Notes: generated by a model not told the origin, from the sequence alone. A stretch of DNA of 64,000 nt from Vreelandella subglaciescola (GCF_900142895.1 NZ_LT670847.1:3038001-3102000), one strand, 5' to 3'. Positions 45,080 to 53,796 are shown, counted from the first letter of the stretch. Numbers and translations are program-made.

Positions 45080-45811
45080 ATGATGCAGCGGCTGCTTGGC
45101 GGAATGAAGCAGCTATTAATGTTGCTGGGCGCCCTGTTGCTGCTGGCGGTACTGCTGTGGGTGGCCGGCAACCTCTGGGTGCTGTCTCACAGCGCGCCGT
45201 ATATTCAGTCCAACGTGGCACACTGCCAGTCGCAGCGTATCGGCGTGGTGTTCGGCACGTCGAGCTGGACGCGTACCGGCGTGCGCAATCCGCACTTCAA
45301 CGCACGGATGGATACTGCGGCACGGCTTATCCATAGCGGGCGGGTCAGGCATTTACTGCTTTCAGGGGATAACCGCACGCGGGCGTATAACGAGCCGCGC
45401 GCAATGTGGCACGATTTGAACAAGCGCGGCGTTGCACCTGAGCAGCTGACAATGGACTTTGCCGGTTTCAGCACCTTCGATACGCTGGCCCGCGCGCAGG
45501 ATGTGTTTCAGGTCGATAAAGCGGTACTGATTACCCAGCGCTGGCATTTGCCGCGAGCCATTTACATTGCCCGTGCGCGGGGTATGGAGGTAACCGGCTG
45601 CGTGGCAAGTGCCGGTGCTGTGGCCGGAGAATGGCGGCTAAGGCTACGTGAAAGTCTCGCCCGGGTGGCGGCGCTGGGGGATCTGTATCTGTGGGGTCGC
45701 GAGCCGTATTTTCTCGGCCCGCCCGAACCCATTCTGATGCCCGATGAAGCGGTGAGGCCACCGCTCCTCGAGACCGTTGTCGAAGTCAGTGCTGACGACG
45801 AGTCACGTTAG
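45080..45811 (+). CDS. sanA: SanA/YdcF-family membrane protein (DUF218)
   Basis: Inner-membrane-anchored periplasmic protein implicated in envelope permeability (vancomycin resistance of E. coli sanA). One N-terminal helix (about residues 10-33) is followed by the DUF218 domain with VVFGTSSW, HLLLSGDNRTRAYNEP and AVLITQRWHLPRAIYIARARGM. Length 243 matches SanA (239). No strong ribosome site is seen before the ATG. The stop codon overlaps the convergent neighbour by 4 bp (TTAG). Confidence 0.9.
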   Translation: MMQRLLGGMKQLLMLLGALLLLAVLLWVAGNLWVLSHSAPYIQSNVAHCQSQRIGVVFGTSSWTRTGVRNPHFNARMDTAARLIHSGRVRHLLLSGDNRTRAYNEPRAMWHDLNKRGVAPEQLTMDFAGFSTFDTLARAQDVFQVDKAVLITQRWHLPRAIYIARARGMEVTGCVASAGAVAGEWRLRLRESLARVAALGDLYLWGREPYFLGPPEPILMPDEAVRPPLLETVVEVSADDESR

Positions 45812-46254
45812 CGCCGCGCCTTGCGCTTTTGCAGTCCGTAAAGCTCACGAATCAGCTGGCGGCAGCCTTTCATGCATTCTTCCACCACCGGCTCGATCGG
45901 ATCCGGCAGCGGGTGGGTGAACAGCGTCGATAGCGCCTGCATCAGCACGCGCTCCTGCTCGAGTAGCTCGCTAATCAGCACCTGGCTGTCGTTGCCGACA
46001 AAGCTTTTCAGGCGGCTCCACAGCCACAGGAAATCATCACGCTCGACGTCGGCATCCCGGGGCAGCATTTTAAGGTGCTTGCGTGCCAGCCGCTGCAGCT
46101 TGTGCATTTGTTTAAGACGCTCTTCGTATAGCGGCTTCAGGCATTCGCGCAGCGAGGGTCGCAGGCGTTCGATATTATCCTGAAAATAGTCGATGCTGTC
46201 GGCCAGCGCTTCCAATACGCTGTCCATCGCCACTTGGCGATTATCGAGAAACAT
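45808..46254 (-). CDS. Conserved hypothetical helical protein
   Basis: Not recognised. The 148 residues appear wholly alpha-helical with several heptad-like stretches (LADSIDYFQDNIERLRPSL, YEERLKQMHKLQRLARKHL), suggesting a four-helix bundle. No signal peptide. AAGGAGG lies 8 bp before the ATG. It is the last gene in the minus-strand run DUF3549-rimB-rimK, 86 bp after rimK, so it may act with the Rim proteins; that is inference. Confidence 0.75.
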   Translation of the reverse strand: MFLDNRQVAMDSVLEALADSIDYFQDNIERLRPSLRECLKPLYEERLKQMHKLQRLARKHLKMLPRDADVERDDFLWLWSRLKSFVGNDSQVLISELLEQERVLMQALSTLFTHPLPDPIEPVVEECMKGCRQLIRELYGLQKRKARR

Positions 46255-46340
46255 GAGCGTCTACCTCCTTCGGTGACGCAGATTGTGGCGGCGGTGGCAC
46301 GGTTTTGCCACCCCTTGACCAATTATTTTTACTCGCCGCG

Positions 46341-47249
46341 CTAGCCCTTGGGTTTATGCGGTGTTTTGCGCTTTATTACGGCATTTTTTTCGATATGTTC
46401 AATGATCAGCCCGGCGATATCCTTGCCGGTAGCGCTCTCGATACCCCGCAGCCCGGGAGACGAGTTGACCTCCATGATGACCGGTCCGTGGTTGGCGCGT
46501 AAAAGGTCAACGCCGGCAACGCGAAGCCCCATCGCCTTGGCCGCTCGGATGGCCGTGGAGCGCTCTTCCGGCGTGATACGAATGACGCTGGCACTGCCCC
46601 CACGGTGAAGATTGGAGCGAAACTCGCCGTCGGCGGCCTGGCGTTTCATGCTCGCGACGACCTTGTCGCCAATGACGAAGCAGCGAATGTCGGCGCCTTT
46701 GGCTTCCTTGATGTACTCCTGCACCATGATGTTGGCTTTCATGCCCATGAATGCCTGAATCACCGACTCGGCAGCCTGATTGGTTTCCGCCAGCACCACG
46801 CCAATGCCCTGGGTACCTTCCAGCAACTTGATGACCAGCGGTGCGCCCTTGACCATGGTAATCAAATCAGGAATATCGTCGGGGGAGTGGGCAAAGCCGG
46901 TGATCGGTAGCCCCAGCCCCTTGCGCGACAAGAGCTGCAGCGAGCGCAGCTTGTCCCGGGAGCGGGAAATCGACACCGAGTCGTTGACCACATAGGTGCC
47001 CATCATTTCAAACTGGCGCAGTACCGCGCAGCCGTAGAACGTGACCGACGAGCCAATGCGTGGAATAACCGCGTCAAACGGCTCGATGTTGTGCCCTTTG
47101 TAGTGAATCGACGGATGGTGCGAGGCGATACTCATGTAACAACGCAAGGTATCGACCACCCGTGCGCTGTGGCCGCGGGCTTCGGCCGCTTCAACCAGGC
47201 GCCGGGTGGAGTACAGGTTACGGTTACGGGATAGCAGGGCAATGTGCAT
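46341..47249 (-). CDS. rimK: Ribosomal protein S6 modification enzyme RimK
   Basis: ATP-grasp ligase that adds glutamate residues to the C-terminus of ribosomal protein S6. The 302 residues (E. coli 300) show the N-terminal RimK fold [18 protein letters not shown], the ATP-grasp strands [17 protein letters not shown] and [18 protein letters not shown], and the metal site [17 protein letters not shown]. It lies 57 bp downstream of rimB. In Pseudomonas rimK belongs to a rimABK operon that adjusts the proteome. Confidence 0.96.
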   Translation of the reverse strand: MHIALLSRNRNLYSTRRLVEAAEARGHSARVVDTLRCYMSIASHHPSIHYKGHNIEPFDAVIPRIGSSVTFYGCAVLRQFEMMGTYVVNDSVSISRSRDKLRSLQLLSRKGLGLPITGFAHSPDDIPDLITMVKGAPLVIKLLEGTQGIGVVLAETNQAAESVIQAFMGMKANIMVQEYIKEAKGADIRCFVIGDKVVASMKRQAADGEFRSNLHRGGSASVIRITPEERSTAIRAAKAMGLRVAGVDLLRANHGPVIMEVNSSPGLRGIESATGKDIAGLIIEHIEKNAVIKRKTPHKPKG

Positions 47250-47306
47250 GCAGTGCTCCAGGCCGGTTAAGCGGGCGGTTGCGTCAATGGAGTGAGTCGC
47301 AATGGG

Positions 47307-47747
47307 CTACGGCTCACCGTGTAAAAAAGAGGCGCCGGGTGCCACCAGGAAGCGGCGCATGGCGCGACGTCCCAGCAGCATCGGATGACGCATGTCACGT
47401 CGGTCCGTCAACGTCAGCTCCACCGGGAAAGACAGCTCGCCCATGTTGAGCATAGTGCGAATCACGTGGCGATATTCGGCGTGCCCGTTTGAGCTGGTGA
47501 TGCGACGACGATCGTGCAGCGGCTGGGTGATCCGGTGTGCCGGCGTGTCGGCTCCGCCACTGCGCGTGATAAAACGCACCCACGGCTGGCCGGACGGGTC
47601 GTCAAAGGTTTCAACCTCTTCGGCATGCAGCACCGAGGTGCGCGCGCCGGTGTCCGTCTTACAGCATAAGTGTAGATTCAGTTCAGGCAGCGTGACCATT
47701 TCACGACGGCCAATAACGGCCTTTGCCTGATAGGGGAGTTCTTTCAC
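47307..47747 (-). CDS. rimB: RimB-type retropepsin-like protease (ATP-dependent zinc protease family)
   Basis: Aspartic-protease-like protein encoded beside RimK; Pseudomonas RimB trims the glutamate tails added by RimK and modulates RimK activity. The retropepsin-like motif KTDTGARTSVLHA (Asp-Thr-Gly) is near residue 33, and the closing LLGRRAMRRFLV near residue 125. The GTG at 47747 is preferred because AAGGAG lies 8 bp upstream; the frame extends to another GTG at 47786. That gives 146 residues. Confidence 0.88.
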   Translation of the reverse strand: MKELPYQAKAVIGRREMVTLPELNLHLCCKTDTGARTSVLHAEEVETFDDPSGQPWVRFITRSGGADTPAHRITQPLHDRRRITSSNGHAEYRHVIRTMLNMGELSFPVELTLTDRRDMRHPMLLGRRAMRRFLVAPGASFLHGEP

Positions 47748-47793
47748 AGTGCTGTCTCCTTCACCATCATTTCCTTGTTCTGGCACGCCGGTG

Positions 47794-48828
47794 CTATGAC
47801 GTTCCGGTCAGCCCAAGCAGCCGCGCGTGCAGGCGAGAGCCTTCGGGGGCATCGCGTAGCAGCGCGATGACGGGCAGCCGCAGACGCGGAATCAAGGCCA
47901 GGTCGCGCACCACGGTGCCAAAACCGGTGCGCGGGTCTTGTGCCAGGCGAGTTAAGAACAAGGGCAGGCGCTCGCCGTCTTCCAGCAGTGGCCAGCCGCG
48001 CCCGGCAATGGCGGCCAGTGTGTCCGGGCCGCAGGCGGCTTCATCGGCCAGCAGCGTGGCATACCAGATGCCTGCACGGGCGTCATCGCTGCTGCCCACA
48101 GCGCGTATGCAGGCACAAAATGTTTCCACGTCGCCATGGGTAGCGGCCGTCTCACCACGTTGGCAAAGTTCACCCACCAGCGCGGCGGCGAGCGGGCGAT
48201 GCTCCAGGCAATGACACAGCGAGCGCAGCATCGGCGTTGGCAGTTTATGTAGCACCTTGGCCAGCCGTTGTTGCCCGGTCTCATCCATGCGAATGGCATA
48301 GTCGGCAATACCCTGCAGGCCCAGCGCTTCCCAATCGCTGTAACGGCCGTCGATAAACGCCTCCACCGCCGCCAGATACTGGCTGGGGGGCAGCTTGGCA
48401 TCCCACGTTGCGCGCGCGTTCAGCGCGGCCTGAAACGTCATGTCGGGCGTAAACGCCAGCGGGTTATCGTGCATTAAATGCTCGATGGCGCTGTCGCTGC
48501 CTTGGGTACCGGCAGTCTGGTTGGCGCTGTGGCCGAGGGTTTCCAGCAGCCGCTGCAAAAAGGCATCACGCTGGGCTGGCGATAGATAGCCCTGTTCGTC
48601 CAACGGCAGGCTCAAGAACCAGATGGCGGGCTCCGGCATATCGCCCAGGCGAAAGACCGCCGCCAGTCGCGCCTGACCTTGCCAGGGTTCTGGCCAGGGA
48701 GCGGTACCACTTTCAAAAGCGGCGAGCGTATCCCGCGTGCAGGGCGTAACGCGCCGGCCCATATGGTAAAGGGCGACGTCCGCACCGCTGCGGGTAAAAA
48801 AATCATCAAGAGTATGAATCGGCTGCAT
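47794..48828 (-). CDS. DUF3549-family protein
   Basis: Uncharacterised gammaproteobacterial protein matching the DUF3549 pattern (IHTLDDFFTRSGADVALYHMGRRV at the N-terminus). The 344 residues are soluble, with no signal peptide. Residues 150-345 look like repeated helical pairs (LAAALVGELCQRGETAA, ACIRAVGSSDDARAG), HEAT-like by eye. The ATG at 48828 has GGAAGGA 5 bp upstream. It is the first gene of a minus-strand cluster leading into rimB (46 bp) and rimK, so a link to ribosome modification is plausible but unproven. Confidence 0.8.
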   Translation of the reverse strand: MQPIHTLDDFFTRSGADVALYHMGRRVTPCTRDTLAAFESGTAPWPEPWQGQARLAAVFRLGDMPEPAIWFLSLPLDEQGYLSPAQRDAFLQRLLETLGHSANQTAGTQGSDSAIEHLMHDNPLAFTPDMTFQAALNARATWDAKLPPSQYLAAVEAFIDGRYSDWEALGLQGIADYAIRMDETGQQRLAKVLHKLPTPMLRSLCHCLEHRPLAAALVGELCQRGETAATHGDVETFCACIRAVGSSDDARAGIWYATLLADEAACGPDTLAAIAGRGWPLLEDGERLPLFLTRLAQDPRTGFGTVVRDLALIPRLRLPVIALLRDAPEGSRLHARLLGLTGTS

Positions 48829-48986
48829 GGCATCCTTCCGCATTGCAAGCCTGCACTCTACCTTGCCGCTTGGTAGGTGTCAGCCGTCGTCACGGAAAAA
48901 ATCCGGGCACAGGGCGGTTTTGGTCAAAAAATGAGCAATATTCTTACAAGCCCGTGACATCAGGCTTTGCGCGACCTTTCCAGAGT

Positions 48987-49112
48987 TTATCCACAGTCTC
49001 TTTCAGGTTTTCTGTGAACCGGTGAATAACGTATGGCACCGCCGGGCTGATTATCCACAAAGTGGCGAATTGATTCACAAGGCAGCGATCCATGGGTCGG
49101 ATCTGTGCGATC
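48987..49112 (+). promoter_or_regulatory. DnaA-box and GATC cluster
   Basis: The 352-bp gap between the DUF3549 gene and yqcC has two perfect DnaA boxes TTATCCACA (48987-48995 and 49051-49059), same orientation, 64 bp apart. A near-box TTATTCACC lies on the minus strand (about 49,021-49,029). Three GATC sites crowd into 49087-49112. Nothing else in the gap looks coding. Confidence 0.75.
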
Positions 49113-49180
49113 CACCGCTGGTGCTTGGCAAGGTCACCCCCTCACTGGGATAATACGCGGCTTTAGCCATACGGTGCCCC

Positions 49181-49513
49181 ATGACGATACATCAAGAGCT
49201 TGAACAAGCGCTGGAAGAGCTGGAAGCGACGCTTAAGGCAACCAGCCTGTGGCGCATTGAAACACCGCCGCCCGCGGCGTTTGAAAGCCGGCAACCGTTT
49301 TGCGTGGATACCATGTCGCTGCCGCAGTGGCTGCGCTTTGTGTTCGTAGCACGCCTTTATGCGCTGATTGAAGCTCGGGCGCCGCTGCCGGCGAAATGCG
49401 AAGTCGCGCCGGCCATTGCGGCCTACCTTCAGCAGCAGAGTGCCAAGGCAAGCGACCAGCTGTTGGTCGTACAGAGCGTTGAACGCATCGATGAGCTGAT
49501 CACCCGGCATTAA
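49181..49513 (+). CDS. yqcC: YqcC-family protein (DUF446)
   Basis: Small soluble helical protein of unknown function. The 110 residues contain the YqcC pattern FCVDTMSLPQWLRFVFVARLYALIE, and the C-terminal helix ends in SVERIDELI. In E. coli yqcC is paired with truC, which is absent here. A promoter-like GGATAATACGC lies about 30 bp upstream. It faces the DnaA-box region. Confidence 0.88.
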   Translation: MTIHQELEQALEELEATLKATSLWRIETPPPAAFESRQPFCVDTMSLPQWLRFVFVARLYALIEARAPLPAKCEVAPAIAAYLQQQSAKASDQLLVVQSVERIDELITRH

Positions 49514-49540
49514 AAAAGTGCTGCCCGCATGGCGAGCAGC
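49512..49540 (-). terminator. Rho-independent terminator of ompW
   Basis: Stem GCTGCCCGC/GCGAGCAGC (one mismatch) around ATG, followed on the minus strand by a T-tract (plus AAAAAA at 49512-49517). It touches the end of yqcC. Confidence 0.8.
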
Positions 49541-49586
49541 GCCAAACGCTGAGGAGAATCGGTCAGTAGAAAAAGCGCAGAAACGC

Positions 49587-50231
49587 TTAGAAGCGATAGC
49601 TGATACCGGCCATGACGACTACCGGGTCGATTTCCACGGTGCCGGCGTTGGCACCGGCGACTTTGGTGTCGGTATCGATATCGATATACCAGGCAGCGGC
49701 GTTCATCGCCCAGTTATCGTCAATCAGCAGGTCAATGCCGATCTGGCCGGCCGCACCCCAGGAATCTTCCAGCTCAAGCGAGGCACCGGGCACATTGACC
49801 TCTTCGCCGGAAAAGTGCGTGTAGTTGATGCCCGCGCCGATGTAAGGCTGGACGCGTGCGGCGGTGCCGCCAAGCGGATAGTACTGAAGCGTCAGCGTGG
49901 GCGGCAGGTGTTTGGTTTTGCCAGTGACAGCGCCGTCAGCGATGCTGATGTCGTGCTCGAAGGGTAGGGCTGCGAGCAACTCCACGCCCATCTTGTCGTG
50001 GAAGCGATAGCCCACCGTAAAGGCAAAGCCGGACTCGTCGTCAACATCCACGCCAAGGCCGGTCATACCCAGCGTATTAATGTCGCCGTTATCACTTTTC
50101 GGCGCGACCTTGGCCACGCCAACGCGAGTATAAATATCGCCCGCACCGTAAGCGAAAGCCTGAGTGCTGGCGGTAACGCCGGCAGCGGCAACGCCGGCGG
50201 CAAGCAGAGCGGTCAGGGCAGTTTTGCGCAT
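49587..50231 (-). CDS. ompW: Outer membrane protein OmpW
   Basis: Eight-stranded outer-membrane beta-barrel of the OmpW family, thought to pass small hydrophobic molecules. A signal peptide is cleaved after TQAFA (about residue 27). The mature N-terminus AGDIYTRVGVAKVAPKSDNG, the strand YIGAGINYTHF and the terminal ISYRF with C-terminal Phe are typical. The 214-residue length is standard, and the loops are acidic. Monocistronic with its own terminator. Confidence 0.94.
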   Translation of the reverse strand: MRKTALTALLAAGVAAAGVTASTQAFAYGAGDIYTRVGVAKVAPKSDNGDINTLGMTGLGVDVDDESGFAFTVGYRFHDKMGVELLAALPFEHDISIADGAVTGKTKHLPPTLTLQYYPLGGTAARVQPYIGAGINYTHFSGEEVNVPGASLELEDSWGAAGQIGIDLLIDDNWAMNAAAWYIDIDTDTKVAGANAGTVEIDPVVVMAGISYRF

Positions 50232-50370
50232 CGTTTAGTGACTCCAGAGGTTTTACATTACAGGCAAGCTAGGGCTTGTCGTTTATCAATGAAGTCAGTG
50301 TAAATGCCGTGCCTTGGCGGGTTATTGACCCAGCGCAAGGGAGTTCCGTCTTCTAATAAAAAGGCATGAA

Positions 50371-50394
50371 AAAGGGCTCCCGCGGGAGCCCTTT
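50371..50394 (-). terminator. Terminator downstream of putP
   Basis: AAAGGGCTCCCGCGGGAGCCCTTT is a perfect 24-bp palindrome forming a 10-bp stem with CGCG loop. On the minus strand it continues into more Ts, and it lies 67 bp past the putP stop. Confidence 0.85.
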
Positions 50395-50439
50395 CATCTT
50401 TCATCTTTCATCTTTCATCTTTCATCTTTCATCTTTCAG
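50391..50439. repeat. Heptanucleotide tandem repeat (CTTTCAT)n
   Basis: Six perfect copies of CTTTCAT from 50391 plus a seventh copy with one change (CTTTCAG). It sits between the putP stop codon and the terminator stem, within the putP 3' untranslated region. Confidence 0.95.
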
Positions 50440-50460
50440 CTTTTATTATGCTGAGCGGTA

Positions 50461-51954
50461 TTATGCCCGCTCGATGGCCTGATATTCCTCCGCATCGGCC
50501 GTCACGCTGCTCACCACCATGATGGCAACGAAGGCAGCGATGAAGCCGGGAATGATCTCGTAGATACCGGGACCGCCCATGAACTCACCGTTCCAGCCCA
50601 GTGAAATCCAGATGATAACGGTGAGGGCACCTACAATCATGCCCGCAAGGGCGCCGGCACCGTTGGTGCGCGGCCACATCAGCGACAGAATGATCAGCGG
50701 GCCGAAGGCCGCGCCAAAGCCTGCCCAGGCGTTACTCACCAGACCCAGCACCTGAGAGGTTGGATCCGACGCAATGACCGCTGCCACCAGGCCAACCAGC
50801 ACGACACTAATCCGGCCAACCGTGACGGCTTCTTTTTCCGACGCCTCTTTACGCAGGAACAGGCGGTAGAAATCCTCGGTCAGCGAGGAGGAGGCCACCA
50901 GCAGCTGGCTGGAAATGGTGCTCATGACGGCGGCAAGCAGTGCGGCATAAAGGAAGCCGGTGATCAGCGGGTGGAACAGCAGTTCCGAGAGGATGATAAA
51001 GATCGTTTCCGGATCGGCGACCTCGAGTCCGTTGCGGATCGCATAGGCCCGGCCGAATATCCCCATGGAGATGGCGCCGACCAGCGAGATGAACATCCAG
51101 CTCATGCCGATGTTACGGGCGACAGGAACCTCTTTCAGACTCCGGATGGCCATGAAGCGCACAATGATGTGTGGCTGCCCAAAATACCCCAGCCCCCACG
51201 TTACGGCAGATAGCCAGCCGATAAAGGTCAACCCCTCCGTCCAGGATAGAAGCGTAGGATCGGTTGCATTCAGGGTCTGTGACGCCTGATCGAAGCCGCC
51301 GCCCCCTTGGCCATAGAGGACCACGATGGGCATGATCACCAGTGCCAGCATCATGATGCAGCCCTGCACGAAGTCCGTCATGCTCACGGCCATGAAGCCG
51401 CCGATGACTGAGTAGACCAGTACCACGCCCAGCGTGATAACGATGCCTGCAGAGTAGTCGCTCATGCCGCCAATACTGATCACGCCGGAAAACGCGCTTT
51501 CGAACAGCTTGCCGCCTGCCACCAGGCCCGACGCTGTATAAACCGCGAAAAACACCACGATAACGATAGCAGATACCGTTCTCAGCGGTATGGCTTGGGT
51601 CGGGAAGCGGTTTGCCAGGAATGCCGGAATGGTGATCGCATTACCATAGTGCACCGTTTGTTCGCGAAGGCGCGGTGCAACCAGCACCCAGTTGAAGAAC
51701 GCGCCCACGAACAGGCCGATACCAATCCAGGCGGAACCCAGGCCGGAGATAAACATGGCCCCGGGTAAACCCAGCAGCAGCCAGCCGCTCATGTCCGAAG
51801 CGCCCGCCGAAAGGGCTGCTACCTGTGGGCTTAGGGATCGGCCACCCAGTATGTAACCTTCAGACGTAGACGTGGATTTGCGCATCGCATAGAAGCCGAT
51901 GCCAATCATGAGTGCGAAGTAGATAAAAAGGCTGATCCAAACGCCAATAGCCAT
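50461..51954 (-). CDS. putP: Sodium/proline symporter PutP
   Basis: Inner-membrane Na+/proline symporter of the sodium:solute symporter family. The 497 residues (E. coli 502) have about 13 membrane helices. Signature segments are YILGGRSLSPQVAALSAGASDMSGWLLLGLPG (sodium site in helix 2) and AAVMSTISSQLLVASSSLTEDFY (helix 9 region). GGGAGA precedes the ATG. The gene starts 85 bp from the left end of an IS1380-family element inserted between it and putA. In a halophile proline is both nutrient and osmoprotectant. Confidence 0.95.
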   Translation of the reverse strand: MAIGVWISLFIYFALMIGIGFYAMRKSTSTSEGYILGGRSLSPQVAALSAGASDMSGWLLLGLPGAMFISGLGSAWIGIGLFVGAFFNWVLVAPRLREQTVHYGNAITIPAFLANRFPTQAIPLRTVSAIVIVVFFAVYTASGLVAGGKLFESAFSGVISIGGMSDYSAGIVITLGVVLVYSVIGGFMAVSMTDFVQGCIMMLALVIMPIVVLYGQGGGGFDQASQTLNATDPTLLSWTEGLTFIGWLSAVTWGLGYFGQPHIIVRFMAIRSLKEVPVARNIGMSWMFISLVGAISMGIFGRAYAIRNGLEVADPETIFIILSELLFHPLITGFLYAALLAAVMSTISSQLLVASSSLTEDFYRLFLRKEASEKEAVTVGRISVVLVGLVAAVIASDPTSQVLGLVSNAWAGFGAAFGPLIILSLMWPRTNGAGALAGMIVGALTVIIWISLGWNGEFMGGPGIYEIIPGFIAAFVAIMVVSSVTADAEEYQAIERA

Positions 51955-52034
51955 AAGAACATCTCCCGTTTGTTATTGAGCCGGGTGCCACTCCGGCCGA
52001 TTGTGGGTATGCGTATGCAGCAACCCGGGCTGTT

Positions 52035-52039
52035 GTAAT
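52035..52039 (+). repeat. Left target-site duplication of the IS1380-family element
   Basis: GTAAT, identical to 53757-53761 at the other side of the element. Confidence 0.9.
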
Positions 52040-52143
52040 CCCGCCTTATTCACCGGGCTGAGACAGAAAAGAAGATGGCGAGCAGTTTCTCTTGTAGAAT
52101 CAATATGTTCCTAACCGAACTTGACTCAAGAGGACCACTCGCC

Positions 52144-53523
52144 ATGGGTGAAAGCCTATCCCCCTGGACCCCGTCATGCAACGGGTCCATCCGCGTCGAG
52201 CTCAGCGGCCATCGCACCACCAGCGACAGCGGTGCTTTGCTGTTGCGTGAAGCCCTCGACAACAGCGGCATGATCGATGCGCTGGACGACCATCTGGTCG
52301 ATCATCGCGACCCGGATCGCGTCCGCCACTCGTTAGCCAGCCAGCTGCGTACCCTGGTGCTGCAGCGTTCGATGGGCTGGATCGACCTCAGCGATACCGA
52401 CACGCTCCGCCGTGACCCGCTCTGGCAGCTAGCCTGCAGTGATGCCCGCGGGACAACGCCGTTGGCTCAGGACCGGCCATCTCAAGCGACGCTGTCGCGG
52501 CTGCTGACGTGCCTGGGCCGCGACGACAATATCGATACCGTGCATGAGGGCCTGCTGCGGCTGGCGGTCTGGCGACTGACCTCGCTGGACGGCGGCGAAC
52601 GCCCCGAGCATCTGACGCTGGACATCGACGGCTTGCCGATCGACGTCCACGGCCACCAGGGCGGTTCGGCGTTTCATGGACTTTACGGGGCCAGAATCTA
52701 CTCGCCTTTGGTGGCCTCGCTGGCAGAGACCGGCGACATGGTGGGCGGTCTGCTGCGTGAAGGTAACGCCGGCCCAGCCGAGAATGCCGATACCTGGATC
52801 CCACATCTGGTGCGGCGACTCAACGAGAGCACCGGGGCCAAGGTCAAGGTACGCATCGACGCGGGTTTCACCGACAACGACACGCTTGAGGCGCTGGAAG
52901 ATCGCGACATCGAGTATCTGGGCCGGTTGCGCAGTCATACGGGCCTGCAGACACTGGCAGCGCCACATCTGAAGCGGCCACGCGGCCGGCCCCCCGAGCA
53001 ACCTCGGGAATGGTGCCATGACCTGGCGTACCAAGCCGGTACCTGGCCGGCGCCGCGGCGCGTGGTGCTGGTGGTACAAGAGCGGCCCGATGATCTGCTG
53101 CTGCATGCCTTCTTTTTGGTCACCAACCTCGGCAAGTTCAACTGGCCGCCGGAAAAGGTCCTGGCGCTTTATCGCAAGCGCGGCAGCGCCGAAGCCCACA
53201 TGGGCGAGGTGAAGTCGGCGCTCGACCTGCATCTCTCCTCGACTGATCGCGGTGTCTCCACCGTCCAGGACGTCATGGCCCGCAACGAGGTAAACCTGCT
53301 GCTGACTCTCTGCGCTTATCAGGTGCTACACGGGCTGCGTTGCCTGTTGGAACGACAGACCCGGCAGGGCTGGAGCCTGAAGCGGATGCGCGAGCAGGTG
53401 CTTAAGGTGGCCGCCACGCTGACAGTGCACGCCCGGCGCATCACCGTGCACCTCGGCGATGCCGCCGATAAATGGTGGCCATCTTTACTGAAAGGGTTGC
53501 CGCGGCTGACGGCATTGACCTGA
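52144..53523 (+). CDS. IS1380-family transposase
   Basis: DDE transposase of 459 residues, the usual size for the family. Candidate catalytic residues are D160 or D162 in LTLDIDGLPID, D239 in VRIDAGFTDND and E350 in KRGSAEAHMGEVKSALDL. The start is the ATG at 52144, preceded by AGAGGA at 9 bp; the open frame further upstream crosses the element's left end region and is unlikely. No frameshift or internal stop, so it is probably active. A non-coding tail of about 215 bp separates its stop from the right inverted repeat. Confidence 0.93.
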   Translation: MGESLSPWTPSCNGSIRVELSGHRTTSDSGALLLREALDNSGMIDALDDHLVDHRDPDRVRHSLASQLRTLVLQRSMGWIDLSDTDTLRRDPLWQLACSDARGTTPLAQDRPSQATLSRLLTCLGRDDNIDTVHEGLLRLAVWRLTSLDGGERPEHLTLDIDGLPIDVHGHQGGSAFHGLYGARIYSPLVASLAETGDMVGGLLREGNAGPAENADTWIPHLVRRLNESTGAKVKVRIDAGFTDNDTLEALEDRDIEYLGRLRSHTGLQTLAAPHLKRPRGRPPEQPREWCHDLAYQAGTWPAPRRVVLVVQERPDDLLLHAFFLVTNLGKFNWPPEKVLALYRKRGSAEAHMGEVKSALDLHLSSTDRGVSTVQDVMARNEVNLLLTLCAYQVLHGLRCLLERQTRQGWSLKRMREQVLKVAATLTVHARRITVHLGDAADKWWPSLLKGLPRLTALT

Positions 53524-53738
53524 CACGTCGCATTACTCAGCCTTTTCCAGCAGACAAAACGGCCACTATGGAGGCCGACGACCACGGCTGCGCCGTCACT
53601 CGAAACCAATGAACTTCAGTTATAAATATCACGGCATTGATACGATAAAGCTATGTGCTAATCGGCTACTCAGCGACCGTATGACATAAAAGCCGGTCGG
53701 TCCCGGTCACCACGGGACGTAAAACGCTCGTTCGGCGT
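53524..53738. other. Non-coding 3' part of the insertion sequence
   Basis: No gene seen. It contains a GC-rich partial hairpin (CCCGGTCACCACGGGA, about 53,702-53,717) near the right end. Long non-coding ends are usual in IS1380-type elements. Confidence 0.6.
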
Positions 53739-53756
53739 CCTGATGAATAAGGCGGG

Positions 53757-53761
53757 GTAAT
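53757..53761 (+). repeat. Right target-site duplication of the IS1380-family element
   Basis: GTAAT, identical to 52035-52039. Confidence 0.9.
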
Positions 53762-53796
53762 ATTTATTTATCGTTGTCGAGGTTATGGCTGTGGCC

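Larger units (their letters stand above)
52040..53756 (+). mobile_element. Complete IS1380-family insertion sequence
   Basis: A 1717-bp element bounded by inverted repeats: left CCCGCCTTATTCACCGGG (52040-52057) and right CCTGATGAATAAGGCGGG (53739-53756), matching at 16 of 18 positions as reverse complements. A 5-bp direct repeat GTAAT flanks it (52035-52039, 53757-53761). It encodes one intact transposase on the plus strand. Size, single ORF and duplication length suit the IS1380 family. Removing it and one GTAAT copy restores a 120-bp putA-putP spacer. Confidence 0.93.

Noticed and set aside
48987-49112. Interpretation of the DnaA-box cluster as the chromosomal origin
   Set aside because: None of the usual oriC neighbours is present, only two perfect boxes are seen, and no clear AT-rich 13-mer unwinding region was found. 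Kept as a DnaA-related site only.
50391-50439. CRISPR-like array
   Set aside because: It is a contiguous 7-bp tandem repeat without spacers or cas genes.
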